A stretch of 64,000 nucleotides of DNA from Balneolaceae bacterium (GCA_017795005.1 CP051242.1:3650119-3714118), one strand, 5' to 3'. Positions 17,264 through 26,787 are shown, counted from the stretch's first letter. The notes: generated by a model from the letters alone, not told the origin. Translations and numbers: made by a program.

Positions 17264-18247
17264 CTAAAAACTGATTGAAAAACTTAGTCGTTGAGAATCC
17301 TGTATCGGATCAATGACGTAGGCAAAATCCGATTGAAGCCGAATCTTTCCTCCTAGGTTTATATCAAGACCTGTCCCTAAGGTTATTTTATCATCATCAA
17401 GTGCATTTACCCCTTGTTCGGTTCCTGCTCTTAACATGAGGATTTTTACGAATCTTGCTTCCATTCCTACCCGAACCCAGTTCGTTCTTTCATCAGACAT
17501 AGCTGGTTGATAGTCAGCTGCGAGCAAAACATTCTTGCTTACTTTAAAGGAAGATCCAAATATTACTTCCATCGGCATACCCTCTTCATATTTCCCTCTC
17601 GAAGTATACTCCGTACTTCTTGTTTGGCTATTCCAATCTATAGGTGCCCAGGCATCCCTTATCATAACTCCGAATTGAACTTCTTTTGTAGGATGAAACA
17701 TCAGCCCTAAGTCAAGGCCATATCCATTTGCATCACCATGCACCTGTTGACCTAAGCCGGCTGTTATTTCATCGTCATCAAATACTATATAGTTATCTGG
17801 ATTGAGAGTATTGTTACCAAAACTTGCATTCCTGTATTTTACGCCAACTCCAAAGCTGAATAAGTATGTTCTGAAACCATACCCAGCATGAACCGAGAGT
17901 TCCTGCATTGCTTCATCACCAGAAGAAATAAGGGTAAATCCTATGGAATGACCTTCGATTGGAATCGGAATCAACACAGTTCCGTAATTATATGTGATAA
18001 GTCCTAGCTGATCGATTTGTGAAAAACCAGCCTTAAACTCAGAAGTTTGACTTAAACCTGCAGGATTCCAATAGGTGCTATTCTCGTCATCTGCAAGACC
18101 AACAAATGCGAATCCCATTGCAACGGGTCTGGTTCCGAAACCAACATCAACAAATGAACCGGGAATATTTGATAACTCCTGCCCTTTTATAGAAAAGGGT
18201 AGTGTCATCAGTAGTATAACCACGAAAAGTATATTAGGTGTTTTCAT
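17264..18247 (-). CDS. PorV/PorQ-like outer-membrane protein
   Basis: A 327-residue exported protein with a signal peptide (MKTPNILFVVILLMTLPFSI, cleavage after KGQ). It has the hallmark opening of PorV/PorQ (UPF0164) barrels: FVDVGFGTRPVAMGFAFVGL, then ENSTYWNPAGLSQT, a FadL-like N-terminal hatch. Later strands include GLDLGLMFHP and VRVGMEARF, and it ends RLSFSISF with a terminal Phe. PorV carries type IX cargo from the translocon to the attachment complex, and PorQ belongs to the same family. This copy is sandwiched between a giant putative type IX cargo gene (6 bp upstream) and another barrel gene (8 bp downstream), so it may be a cargo-specific carrier. The family call is good; the cargo role is inference. 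Confidence 0.82.
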   Translation of the reverse strand: MKTPNILFVVILLMTLPFSIKGQELSNIPGSFVDVGFGTRPVAMGFAFVGLADDENSTYWNPAGLSQTSEFKAGFSQIDQLGLITYNYGTVLIPIPIEGHSIGFTLISSGDEAMQELSVHAGYGFRTYLFSFGVGVKYRNASFGNNTLNPDNYIVFDDDEITAGLGQQVHGDANGYGLDLGLMFHPTKEVQFGVMIRDAWAPIDWNSQTRSTEYTSRGKYEEGMPMEVIFGSSFKVSKNVLLAADYQPAMSDERTNWVRVGMEARFVKILMLRAGTEQGVNALDDDKITLGTGLDINLGGKIRLQSDFAYVIDPIQDSQRLSFSISF

Positions 18248-18253
18248 AGTTCA

Positions 18254-21200
18254 TTATTTAATTAATACCACTTGCAGAAGTTTGGCAACTTCGCCCTGTT
18301 GATCTTTCGCTTTAATCTGGATCACATAACGACCGTTTCTTGCCATTGTACCGCTATCTGTTAATCCATCCCAGATAATTTCTTTTGTACTTGATGTGGA
18401 TCCATATCTACCAGGTTGCTGGAGGTCATCTTCCAGTATAGTTCGAACCAGTTCACCTCTGATATTGTATATATGGATATTCACTTTTGCTGGAGGAAAG
18501 GCCGTATCCAGCCAGTATCCGATTTTGACCGGGGCCACATCCGGCGAAAAAGGACTAGGTAGAACTGCAGCGTATTGGATACCAATGGGTTCGTTTTCTG
18601 CCAGAACAGCGAATTGTCCTAATTGTTCTATTTGAACTGTACCTGCTGTATTTGTGCTTTTCTGCTTTAAGCTATTTTGCAGAACTTCCCATTGCAACGT
18701 TGTAAAGTTAAACCTTGCTATTTCTCTGGTACCTGTACTAAGTTCAAGAGTAGAGTCGACTGGTAGTGTAAGTTGAGCTGGTTTTTTTAGGTCGCTACCA
18801 GAAAATGATAAAATAAAAATCTGATCACCGACGGTATAACTTGTGTTCGTTCCCTGGGCAAATACAAACTTTTTAGTAGCTGGAGGTGACGTTTGTCCTA
18901 GAGAAAGTTGGGATGGAATATCTACAGACCCTTCTTCAACTGTAAGTTCCAGCCCATTAGCATCTGATAATACGTAAGCTTCATCCGGTTCAATCCTCGC
19001 AGTTAATTCAACCACTTCAGAAATCCCTGAAATTCCCGAAAGCTCATCTGTTAGCTGAACCTGAAAAGAGCCTATCATTGAATTACTAGAGGCTTCAAAA
19101 ACGCCCCGAACATCAATATCCCCTGCTGATTGAGGTATTACTTCCCATATTAAAGACTCTCCCAGAATGATAGATCCACCTGATGTATCAATTGCAGAAT
19201 AACTAAATAACGATGACGCACTGTTGGAAACCTGTTTTCCTGGAATTCCTACATTTATTTCTTCCAAAGGAATATCTACTACTTCTAACTCTACCGTTCT
19301 ATCAATTACTGAACCATCAAGATTTGCAGATACTTTTATCTGATAGGTTCCTTCTTCAGCCGCTTCCAAAGTAATGGAGGTTTCCTCCTGACCTGAAAGA
19401 ATAATCCCATTTGTATTACCAAGAACAGACCATGTAACTGTTCCTGTAGGATTTTCCCCTTCAAATCTTTCTTCGAGTGATTTATTAATTCCATCACGGA
19501 CAAATAAATCTAGTTTGTAGGTTTCTCCCGCCCTTAATTTTTGCCCATTAATTGTAGGAGTAACCCTAATATTTGTTAGGATTCCACTAGCTAATGGAAC
19601 TATAGAAGTCTCCTCACTTAAGTACGTATTGGAGCGATTTAAATCCTGAATAGAAGTATAAAAAGTCACCTCTTCGATAGTGCCGATTGAAGGGATATAT
19701 GCACGTAAAGTATCTCCAACTTTCGTCATATTTACCCTGTTGAACTGACCCTCTGAATCTCGCTTATAAAATAAAAATCCTGTTGTAAACAGATTACTGT
19801 AGCCTTCCCTATTTACAACATCCACTTTAGTGTCTTCATCAGCTAATATTTGCTCAACCTCTAATTGAGTATATGGCAAGAATACTGATCTGTTTAAAGT
19901 TGTAGTATCAGATTCTAATTCGATTCGAATCGTATTTTGCGGGTATAAATAACCTTCTTTTGCAACACTAACTAAATAGGATGCTTTTCTTAGGTTTTCT
20001 GAAGAGATGAAAGCACCATCATTTCCAGTGATTTCGCTTGAGGATTCTCCTCCGGAAATCCCAAAAGTAACCTGTGCACCTGGTATTGGATCAACCCCAT
20101 CTGTTACCGTTAATTCAATCTGACCACTAGGTAATATAGTGTTCGGAACATTAACTCTTGTCCCAATTAAATCGGGTGTTATTGTAACCAGATAACTTTT
20201 ACTAAAAACGCCTTGACTTACTTTGACCTGATAAATTGTAGTATCGTTGGCTCCGGATTTAATGGGCAAACTTGCAAACCGAAATCTACCATTGCTATTA
20301 GTAACAGTATTTAATGTACTTGTAGAAATAGCACTTACCTCAACTCCTTCCACACCTTCATCTTTAAAGGTAACCAATCCACGTAAGTCTACAGATGCCT
20401 TGGAAAGTAAAATATCTTCAGCGTCAAAATTCTGACCTGCTGTAATCTCAACATCTAATGTGTCATTAATGAAGCCGGTTTTAGATGCAACAATAGAATA
20501 TGTGCCGGGAGCTAATGCGTTAACAGTATACCTTCCCGAGCTATTAGTTGTAGTTTCGAATGATTGACCCGTAGCATTAAATATAACAGCGATATTTGCA
20601 GCATTTACATTGCTGGTAGTTTCACCTGTAACAGAGGTAACTAACCCTGTTAAGTTTGAATTATTTGCTGTTAATATAAATTCAGTTGAAACGGAATCTC
20701 CGGAACTGAGAGACACATCTTTTGACTCTGGGCTTGCAGTAAATCCATCTTTTACCGGCCTGACTACATAAAAAGTAGTTGCCTGAATTTGACTGAACCT
20801 GGCAATACCCGATTGTCCTGTTTTTTTATTCAAGATGATGCTGGTATCTACAGAGATAATAGTTACATCTACATTTGATACCCCTACCCCATTTTCATCA
20901 TTAACTTTAACATCTAATGTTGCAATATTCGCAATGGAGTTAAAATTCACTGTTGATGAAGTCTCTATTCCTAAAGAAACTATTGAAGAAACTCCAGGAG
21001 TAAAAGTATACCCTGTACGTTGTGGCTCTATTTTGTAATCCCCTTCTCCAAGAAACTCAAACCTATAGCTCCCATCTTCTTCAGAGGATCCTAGTTCAAG
21101 AATTTCATTTGTGTTTGCATTCAGTAGCTTAATTGTTACATCCGAAATCTCAACGTTACCAGATAGAGATGACTTCCGCACTCCAACTCTGAGTTCTTCT

Positions 21201-24200
21201 TCTAATCTTACTTCTGAAGCTCCTGATTGAACCCGAAGTGTTGTTTCACCATTTTCATACCCATCCCTGTAAATATCGGTCATGATTTCATACGTAATTC
21301 CGGTTTCGATATTTTCGAATATGAACTCACCAGAATCATTGGTCTGAGTAGACAATGATTGATTTGAAGAAACTGCCAATACTACAGACCTGAATGGTAA
21401 TGTATCTCCATTAGGATCTGTAACTGTTCCAAGTATTCTTCCACTATTTGGTACAAGGTCAACATTAACCGTACCTGAAGTGCTTCCTGGGTTTATAGTA
21501 ACTTGAGAAGTATCAGATCTAAACCCTTCTTTACTACTAATAATCTGATATGTACCTGTTGACAGATTTGAAACTGAAAATGCTCCCGAGGCATTAGTTA
21601 CGCTAAAACCTGATCCCCGATCTCCGGATATAGAAACCTCAACGTCTTTTATAGAGTTATTTGTAGTACCATTTTTTATGGTTCCATTTATTGTAACATT
21701 ATTAGCTATCAGGTTATCAACTATAATATCTGTTCTGTTAAGATTTAACTCTGTGATAGTTGTAGCTGTTCCCCCATCTGAAGTATAACCTGTCTTGGAA
21801 GCTGAAACTGTATAATTACCTAATTCCAGGGAATTCAAAGAATAATTACCAACCCCTGTAGTTACCGCTGTATATTCGTTACCATTTTCATTTCTTGCCG
21901 TTACCGTAGCCTCAGATAATACTACTCCATCCTGGTCTCTTATGGTTCCCGAAATAGAACCATTTTTAGGAATCAATGTCTGATTAACAGTAACAAAATC
22001 ACCGTCAATTACAGTTCTCGAAAGGTTTTTATCAATAAATCCTGATCTGGTAATTTGGATAGAGTATGTTCCACCTATTAAGCCTGTGACGGTAAATCCA
22101 CCATCCTGATCACTTACAGCACTGGCGCCACCACCTCCTTGTCGTGTAATATTAATAAAAGCTTGTTCTACCCCACTTCCTTCTGAATTAGAAACTGTTC
22201 CGCTAAAAAACACAAAGTTTTCATTTGTCGTGAAATTCAGGCCGCTTACGTTTTGACCTATACTTAAGGATGTTAATTTGCGAACCGTTGTATACCCAGC
22301 CTTTGTCATTTCTAAAGTGTAACTATCCGGACTTAACCCAAGTAAATATGTTCCATCCGATTTTGAGACTGTACTGTCTACACGATCTCCGTTCGAAGTT
22401 ATAGCTACTACCTTTGCATTTGCTAAAACTGACTGGCCTGTAACAAAAATGGTACCGGAAACAGAACTTGGATTTGCAGCAAGTTGGTAATTCCTTGATA
22501 CTGTTTGCTCGGGAATAAGTTGGTTGGTTACTTCCGATTTAGTTTTAAAACCGTCTTTAGAAATTGTAATTCTGTAAGTTTTTCCGGCAGGTAGACTAAA
22601 TGCGTAATTCCCATTTAATTGTGTAAACGTACTTTGATTAAAAGATTCTCCGGAGCCTTGGCTAACTGTTACTGTAGCATTTCTTAATGGGTTTATCCCG
22701 TCTGTCACAGTTCCTTTTACTGTAGTTAGGTTTTTAACTAGAGCGAAGTTTTGATTTACCAGCTTTTGACCTGCGCCAATTGTCAGGGTATTAGTTGAGT
22801 CTGATATAAAGCCAGACTTCATTGCTTTTATATACCAGCTACCGGATTGGATATTAAAAGCATATTCCCCATTTAAATTACTGGTTAAAACTACTATTTT
22901 AGAACTTCCTGCATTTACTGCTATTAATGATGTATTTGATAGTGGTTCTCCACCAGATGTTACCTTACCTGAAATTGTACCTGCATTAGGTGTCATTTGA
23001 AAGTTGATACCAGTTAGATTCTGGCCAGCGTTTACGTTTACAGATCTCGGACTTGGAGAAACTAGGCCTGTTTTGGAAACTGTAATTGTATGAGTTCCTG
23101 TAGGTACACTTATCTTGTAGAAACCACTACTATTAGTTGTTGTTGTTCCAACTCCTGGTATGGTTACTATTGCAGCGGAAACTCCATTCCCATTTGGTAA
23201 TGTTACTGTTCCGGATAACGAACTTGGATTCGGGATTAATTCAAAATCCATTCCTGAAATAGTCTCCCCGATAGCAATTCCTATAACTAACTCTCTTTCC
23301 TGATTAGAAGTATAATTTGTCTTCGTTGCCTGAATAGTATATGAGCCACTTTTCTGACTCAATATGTACTGCCCATTTCTACCGGTAACGGTAGTAATTG
23401 CAGCACCTACATTAGGTACTGCGCGAACCTCAATGCCCTCAAAAGGAGCTGTGCCAACTGAACCATCTTCATTGGTAATTCTTTCTCTAACAAAACCTGT
23501 TACCTGATTAGCATTACCAGTTAAACTAAAGTTTTGGTTTTGAAGTACATCACCTGTTGAGAGTGATATTTCCTTATTAGAAGGTCTGATAAAACCCACT
23601 TTCTGAACTGAAAGGGTCCAGTTTCCACTTGCTACAGTAAATTGAAAAAATCCTGAACCATTAGTTTTGGTCTCATAAGATCTATTTCCATTGCTAATAG
23701 TAACATTTGCTCTTTGAACAGATTGTCCGTTTTCATTGAATACAGTTCCTGATACCGTAGCCTGATCGTTTGTTAGTACAAATGCATTAGATAATTCCTT
23801 TTGTTCATTTACCCCTACTGTTACGCCTCTCGTAGACGGACTTATATATCCAGACTTTGAAGCACTAATAGTATATGAGCCACTATTTAAAAAGCTTGAA
23901 AATTCACCATTGATATTTGACCTTTCTGTTTTGCTTTCCTCATCACCTATTTTAGTAAATACAATCAAAGCATTTTCTACAGGCTCATCATTTTCATCAA
24001 GTACTTTTCCTTTTACTGAAGATGGTAATGGATTTAATTTAAGAGTAAAATTTGTTCTACTGTTATTTCTAACGGTGGCTTCGATAGTCCCATCTTCGTA
24101 CCCTTTTTTTACCGCCTTAAATTCATAAACACCGGCAACCAAACTATCTGCAAGTGATTCATTTATCACAAAAAAAGGAGTAGATGGTGTAACCCCACCT

Positions 24201-25402
24201 GAGATTGCTCTTGCTGTAAGTTCAACACCCACTAAACCAGAATTATCAGAACTATTTTGAATTCGGGCATTAAATTCACCTGTTTCAATTCTGTAAGCAA
24301 AAAATCTACTGTTACTAGTTGTTCCTCCCCCACTGGAGTTATTCGTTACCACATTCCATTGATAGGTTCCATTTTTTAGATTCTCAATTGCAGGATATTC
24401 TATACTTGTATTCGTCGAAGTACTAGACCAAATGGGAACAGTAACATCAATCCCCTGTTGTTTTACTATCTCCAATAGATTTATGGTATAGTTTGATGCT
24501 TCTGCTACCCTAGACCAACTAAATGTGATTGACTCTTCTGAAAAGAAAACTTCATTAGGGATTGGAAATGATAAATTTGTTTTTGGAACTGCATTTGGAT
24601 CACTAAAAGTAAAAGGAACAATACCTCCAAAAACCGGGCTTGTGTAAACGGCATTCGACTCGTCGTATACATTGAGAACTGTATAACTATACTCCTGACC
24701 TGAATTTAATGGTGATGCTTCGTCCTGATATGTAGACTCATTATTTATAGCTCCATATTCAGCTGTAATTTCTTTTGTTATGTACTGCCAAACTATTGTT
24801 GCTCCTTCAATACTTATATTTCCGGATTCATCTTCAATAATATCAAAGGGAGTACTGGACACAATTACCAAATAGGCCGGAACACCTGAGACAGAAGACC
24901 ATTGAAAGGTTGGTGTTGGATTAGTAATAGAACCTCTTGGTGCAATAATTGATGGGGCTTCACTAGCTTCAATTATCAGTACTATTTCATTGGAATATTC
25001 AATATTTCCCGGGTTATTTTGCTGATCTGACTGTATATCTGAAGTAGATCTAAATATTGAATTTGTTATCCTCGCATAATACCGACCAGCGCCAAGGTTG
25101 ATGTTATCTGGCATTAAATCGCTACTTGTTCCTGAGACATCTACTTCAAGTACATTGTAGCTATTTGAAGTACGACCGATAACCAGTTTAGCACCTGTCC
25201 CAGATAAATTTAGATTTGAGCCATTTAATTGACTCCAGGTTAATCTAAATTCCTTGTTTTTCTTAAGTAACAATTTGGCTTCATATCCACCATTATCATT
25301 TTCCACTTTGGCAGGCTGAAGTAAAAAAGTTTGTGCATTCCCAGAGAGAGCAATAAATAATGCACAAATAATAAAAAGTATAATTCTTTTTAAAGCACCC
25401 AT
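18254..25402 (-). CDS. giant secreted protein with about 17 carboxypeptidase-regulatory-like repeats and a FlgD-like C-terminal domain
   Basis: A 2382-residue exported protein. A signal peptide (MGALKRIILFIICALFIALS, cleavage after GNAQ) is followed by about 355 residues with fibronectin/Ig-like sections (PTFQWSSVSGVPAYLVIVSS; ITFSWSRVAEASNYTINLLE). Then come about 17 tandem modules of roughly 85 residues (380-1845), each with the pattern xxSGTVxxxxGxxVxxAxVxI, TxxxGxYxxxxxxGxYxIxxSKxGY and a linker NPSS or NAGT. These are carboxypeptidase-regulatory (CnaB-like) beta sandwiches. A region of bacterial Ig-like sections (about 1845-2290) precedes a C-terminal FlgD-like domain: PSPFSPD, IYNIRGELVRTI, WDGLTDSGTMARNGRYVI and a final VVLIK. 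That ending resembles type IX cargo. It is probably a long stalk or adhesin. First gene of an operon with two barrel genes. Confidence 0.88.
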   Translation of the reverse strand: MGALKRIILFIICALFIALSGNAQTFLLQPAKVENDNGGYEAKLLLKKNKEFRLTWSQLNGSNLNLSGTGAKLVIGRTSNSYNVLEVDVSGTSSDLMPDNINLGAGRYYARITNSIFRSTSDIQSDQQNNPGNIEYSNEIVLIIEASEAPSIIAPRGSITNPTPTFQWSSVSGVPAYLVIVSSTPFDIIEDESGNISIEGATIVWQYITKEITAEYGAINNESTYQDEASPLNSGQEYSYTVLNVYDESNAVYTSPVFGGIVPFTFSDPNAVPKTNLSFPIPNEVFFSEESITFSWSRVAEASNYTINLLEIVKQQGIDVTVPIWSSTSTNTSIEYPAIENLKNGTYQWNVVTNNSSGGGTTSNSRFFAYRIETGEFNARIQNSSDNSGLVGVELTARAISGGVTPSTPFFVINESLADSLVAGVYEFKAVKKGYEDGTIEATVRNNSRTNFTLKLNPLPSSVKGKVLDENDEPVENALIVFTKIGDEESKTERSNINGEFSSFLNSGSYTISASKSGYISPSTRGVTVGVNEQKELSNAFVLTNDQATVSGTVFNENGQSVQRANVTISNGNRSYETKTNGSGFFQFTVASGNWTLSVQKVGFIRPSNKEISLSTGDVLQNQNFSLTGNANQVTGFVRERITNEDGSVGTAPFEGIEVRAVPNVGAAITTVTGRNGQYILSQKSGSYTIQATKTNYTSNQERELVIGIAIGETISGMDFELIPNPSSLSGTVTLPNGNGVSAAIVTIPGVGTTTTNSSGFYKISVPTGTHTITVSKTGLVSPSPRSVNVNAGQNLTGINFQMTPNAGTISGKVTSGGEPLSNTSLIAVNAGSSKIVVLTSNLNGEYAFNIQSGSWYIKAMKSGFISDSTNTLTIGAGQKLVNQNFALVKNLTTVKGTVTDGINPLRNATVTVSQGSGESFNQSTFTQLNGNYAFSLPAGKTYRITISKDGFKTKSEVTNQLIPEQTVSRNYQLAANPSSVSGTIFVTGQSVLANAKVVAITSNGDRVDSTVSKSDGTYLLGLSPDSYTLEMTKAGYTTVRKLTSLSIGQNVSGLNFTTNENFVFFSGTVSNSEGSGVEQAFINITRQGGGGASAVSDQDGGFTVTGLIGGTYSIQITRSGFIDKNLSRTVIDGDFVTVNQTLIPKNGSISGTIRDQDGVVLSEATVTARNENGNEYTAVTTGVGNYSLNSLELGNYTVSASKTGYTSDGGTATTITELNLNRTDIIVDNLIANNVTINGTIKNGTTNNSIKDVEVSISGDRGSGFSVTNASGAFSVSNLSTGTYQIISSKEGFRSDTSQVTINPGSTSGTVNVDLVPNSGRILGTVTDPNGDTLPFRSVVLAVSSNQSLSTQTNDSGEFIFENIETGITYEIMTDIYRDGYENGETTLRVQSGASEVRLEEELRVGVRKSSLSGNVEISDVTIKLLNANTNEILELGSSEEDGSYRFEFLGEGDYKIEPQRTGYTFTPGVSSIVSLGIETSSTVNFNSIANIATLDVKVNDENGVGVSNVDVTIISVDTSIILNKKTGQSGIARFSQIQATTFYVVRPVKDGFTASPESKDVSLSSGDSVSTEFILTANNSNLTGLVTSVTGETTSNVNAANIAVIFNATGQSFETTTNSSGRYTVNALAPGTYSIVASKTGFINDTLDVEITAGQNFDAEDILLSKASVDLRGLVTFKDEGVEGVEVSAISTSTLNTVTNSNGRFRFASLPIKSGANDTTIYQVKVSQGVFSKSYLVTITPDLIGTRVNVPNTILPSGQIELTVTDGVDPIPGAQVTFGISGGESSSEITGNDGAFISSENLRKASYLVSVAKEGYLYPQNTIRIELESDTTTLNRSVFLPYTQLEVEQILADEDTKVDVVNREGYSNLFTTGFLFYKRDSEGQFNRVNMTKVGDTLRAYIPSIGTIEEVTFYTSIQDLNRSNTYLSEETSIVPLASGILTNIRVTPTINGQKLRAGETYKLDLFVRDGINKSLEERFEGENPTGTVTWSVLGNTNGIILSGQEETSITLEAAEEGTYQIKVSANLDGSVIDRTVELEVVDIPLEEINVGIPGKQVSNSASSLFSYSAIDTSGGSIILGESLIWEVIPQSAGDIDVRGVFEASSNSMIGSFQVQLTDELSGISGISEVVELTARIEPDEAYVLSDANGLELTVEEGSVDIPSQLSLGQTSPPATKKFVFAQGTNTSYTVGDQIFILSFSGSDLKKPAQLTLPVDSTLELSTGTREIARFNFTTLQWEVLQNSLKQKSTNTAGTVQIEQLGQFAVLAENEPIGIQYAAVLPSPFSPDVAPVKIGYWLDTAFPPAKVNIHIYNIRGELVRTILEDDLQQPGRYGSTSSTKEIIWDGLTDSGTMARNGRYVIQIKAKDQQGEVAKLLQVVLIK
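19875..24275 (-). repeat. coding tandem repeat region: about 17 carboxypeptidase-regulatory-like modules
   Basis: Within the giant surface protein, about 17 consecutive units of 255 bases encode modules starting with forms of SVKGKV, TVSGTV, SLSGTV, TISGKV, SVSGTI, SISGTI, VTINGTI, RILGTV and SLSGNV. Most contain a central GxY/GxF turn and K-x-GY/GF. The units are clearly related in protein but diverged in DNA, so this is an old repeat expansion. Boundaries are approximate. Confidence 0.8.
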
Positions 25403-25669
25403 TAGCAGTGAAAAACTCTTTCTTATTTAATTTACCGTCCCCTCTGCTTTCCTCCAATATTAGTCAAAATGATCCATAAGCAATAACCAAATTTTATCTC
25501 CACTCTTTTTTTTTAAGGCTAGTTTTTTAAAAAAAATTTTTTAAACCCTTAATTATAATTAAAACAATGATATAAATTGATTTTTTTAATAATAGTTTAA
25601 AATAATTAATATTAAAATTTTTTAATATTATAAAAATTTAATATATTTGGCGCAGAACAATTATCTCCT
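25403..25669. promoter_or_regulatory. 267-bp divergent, extremely AT-rich control region with a -7 element at 25642-25649
   Basis: This region separates the giant-protein operon (leftward) from the small secreted-protein gene (rightward). From about 25505 to 25648 it is almost pure A/T, with runs of T and A and several near-palindromes such as TTAATATTA and AATTATAATT. It ends in TATATTTG (25642-25649), an exact match to the TAnnTTTG -7 consensus, 20 bases before the TTG start at 25670. The A/T block could act as an UP-like or bendable element or a nucleoid-protein binding site. The match and composition are visible; the role is inferred. Confidence 0.6.
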
Positions 25670-26077
25670 TTGAAATTAATTATCTACATATCGTTTTTAA
25701 TCTTCTGCTTATCAGAAACAACCATTTTTGCTCAAGGTAGCGTAAATGCAACAATGAGAGTTTCTGCAACAATTGTGAGCGGAGTTACTCTTAATAATGT
25801 TGAGTCAATCAATGTGAATTTAGAAGAAGAAAATCAGGCAACCAGTAGTTTTGATTTTGTTACTCCTAAGTACCTTGATTCTCTTGTTGATATTGAAAAC
25901 TTGATAGTTCTTAGAAATGAATTCGGGGGTGAGATTAAAATTAACTCTCAAAGCCAACATACTATCGATGAAGGTACACATCGGGTTGATCTCAATACTG
26001 AAGTAGCTTCTGTTGAAAAGGACAAGTTTAAAGGACATTATCAAGGAAACTTAGTAACAACTATCAATTATCTTTAA
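25670..26077 (+). CDS. small secreted protein, possibly DUF4402-like
   Basis: A 135-residue exported protein starting at TTG. The signal peptide (TTG-encoded Met, KLIIYISFLIFCLSETTIFA, cleavage after FAQ) precedes a short beta-rich mature domain. This begins SVNATMRVSATIVSGVTLNN and ends GHYQGNLVTTINYL. The start (variants of ATIVSGVTLNN) and the end (GxYxGxLxxTINY) recall DUF4402 and fimbrial-type small beta domains, but the match is by eye. An upstream ATG is absent, and TATATTTG sits 20 bases before the TTG, which supports this start. It is divergent from the giant surface protein operon and followed by a clear terminator, so it is a single-gene unit. The function is unknown; a pilin-like or surface role is possible. 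Confidence 0.65.
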   Translation: MKLIIYISFLIFCLSETTIFAQGSVNATMRVSATIVSGVTLNNVESINVNLEEENQATSSFDFVTPKYLDSLVDIENLIVLRNEFGGEIKINSQSQHTIDEGTHRVDLNTEVASVEKDKFKGHYQGNLVTTINYL

Positions 26078-26097
26078 AGAAATTTATTCTGTACCCC

Positions 26098-26133
26098 AAG
26101 CCTCAATCGGATGAAACCATTGAGGCTTTTTTT
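26098..26133 (+). terminator. rho-independent terminator
   Basis: AAGCCTCAAT and ATTGAGGCTT form a perfect 10-bp stem with an 11-base loop, followed by a run of T. It lies 20 bases after the stop of the small secreted-protein gene. Confidence 0.9.
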
Positions 26134-26165
26134 GTATACCTTCCTTTGAACTAAAGTATTGTACC

Positions 26166-26525
26166 ATGTTTAAAGGATTAAGAACAGTAATCTACCCAGC
26201 TCCAGATATTCAAAAAGCAAAATCCTGGTATACAAAAGTTACTGAGGAAGAGCCCTATTTCGATGAGCCTTATTATGTCGGTTTTGATATAGGAGGATAT
26301 GAACTTGGTCTACAACCTGACAGAAAACCCGGAAGTCAAGGTAGTATTGTCTATTGGGGCGTAAGTAATATTCATAAGGCGTGGAAAAGGCTTATAGAAC
26401 TTGGGGCAAAACCAGACGAAGAAATTATGCATGTAGGAGGGGAAGTTTATGTAGCTACAGTTATTGACCCGTTTGGTAACTTACTCGGTATAATTCAAAA
26501 TCCTAATTTTGAAGCCCGCACTTAA
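26166..26525 (+). CDS. VOC superfamily protein (glyoxalase/bleomycin-resistance-like)
   Basis: A 119-residue cytoplasmic protein with the paired beta-alpha-beta-beta-beta modules of the vicinal oxygen chelate fold. It opens LRTVIYPAPDIQKAKSWYTK, a pattern of glyoxalase-like domains, continues with YYVGFDIGGYELGL, and the second module contains VYWGVSNIHKAWKRLIELGA and VATVIDPFGNLLGIIQNP. The first ligand position is Tyr-Pro rather than His, as in many non-glyoxalase I members, so the reaction cannot be named. It sits between two terminators and so forms its own transcript. Confidence 0.85.
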   Translation: MFKGLRTVIYPAPDIQKAKSWYTKVTEEEPYFDEPYYVGFDIGGYELGLQPDRKPGSQGSIVYWGVSNIHKAWKRLIELGAKPDEEIMHVGGEVYVATVIDPFGNLLGIIQNPNFEART

Positions 26526-26526
26526 C

Positions 26527-26560
26527 AAAAAAAGCCATACCCAAAGGCATGGCTTTTTTA
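26527..26560. terminator. bidirectional terminator between the VOC and cold shock genes
   Basis: A stem of AAAAAAGCCAT and ATGGCTTTTTT around the loop ACCCAAAGGC. The A run on one side and T run on the other make it usable from both strands, which suits the convergent genes on either side. Confidence 0.88.
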
Positions 26561-26577
26561 TATGATCTAATTTAAGT

Positions 26578-26787
26578 TTATTGAAGTCTGTATACATCAA
26601 CAGCACTTAAACCTTTAGGAGTTTCTGAAATAGTAAATTCTACCTCTTCTCCATCAGCTAAGCTTTCTTCATAACCTAGATTTTCAACATTGTTACGGTG
26701 AACAAATACATCTTTGCCACCATTTTCCGGCTTAATAAATCCAAATCCTTTTTCGCTATCAAACCATTTAATCTTTCCGTATTCCAT
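26578..26787 (-). CDS. cold shock protein, CspA family
   Basis: A 69-residue single cold shock domain. It has both RNA-binding motifs: KGFGFIKPE (RNP1) and DVFVHRNN (RNP2), preceded by GKIKWFDSE. The length and the C-terminal GLSAVDVYRLQ fit CspA-type RNA chaperones that melt mRNA structures. On the minus strand it is followed by the bidirectional terminator. About 250 bases without a gene lie upstream of it, room for the long 5' leader that csp genes often have. Confidence 0.96.
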   Translation of the reverse strand: MEYGKIKWFDSEKGFGFIKPENGGKDVFVHRNNVENLGYEESLADGEEVEFTISETPKGLSAVDVYRLQ

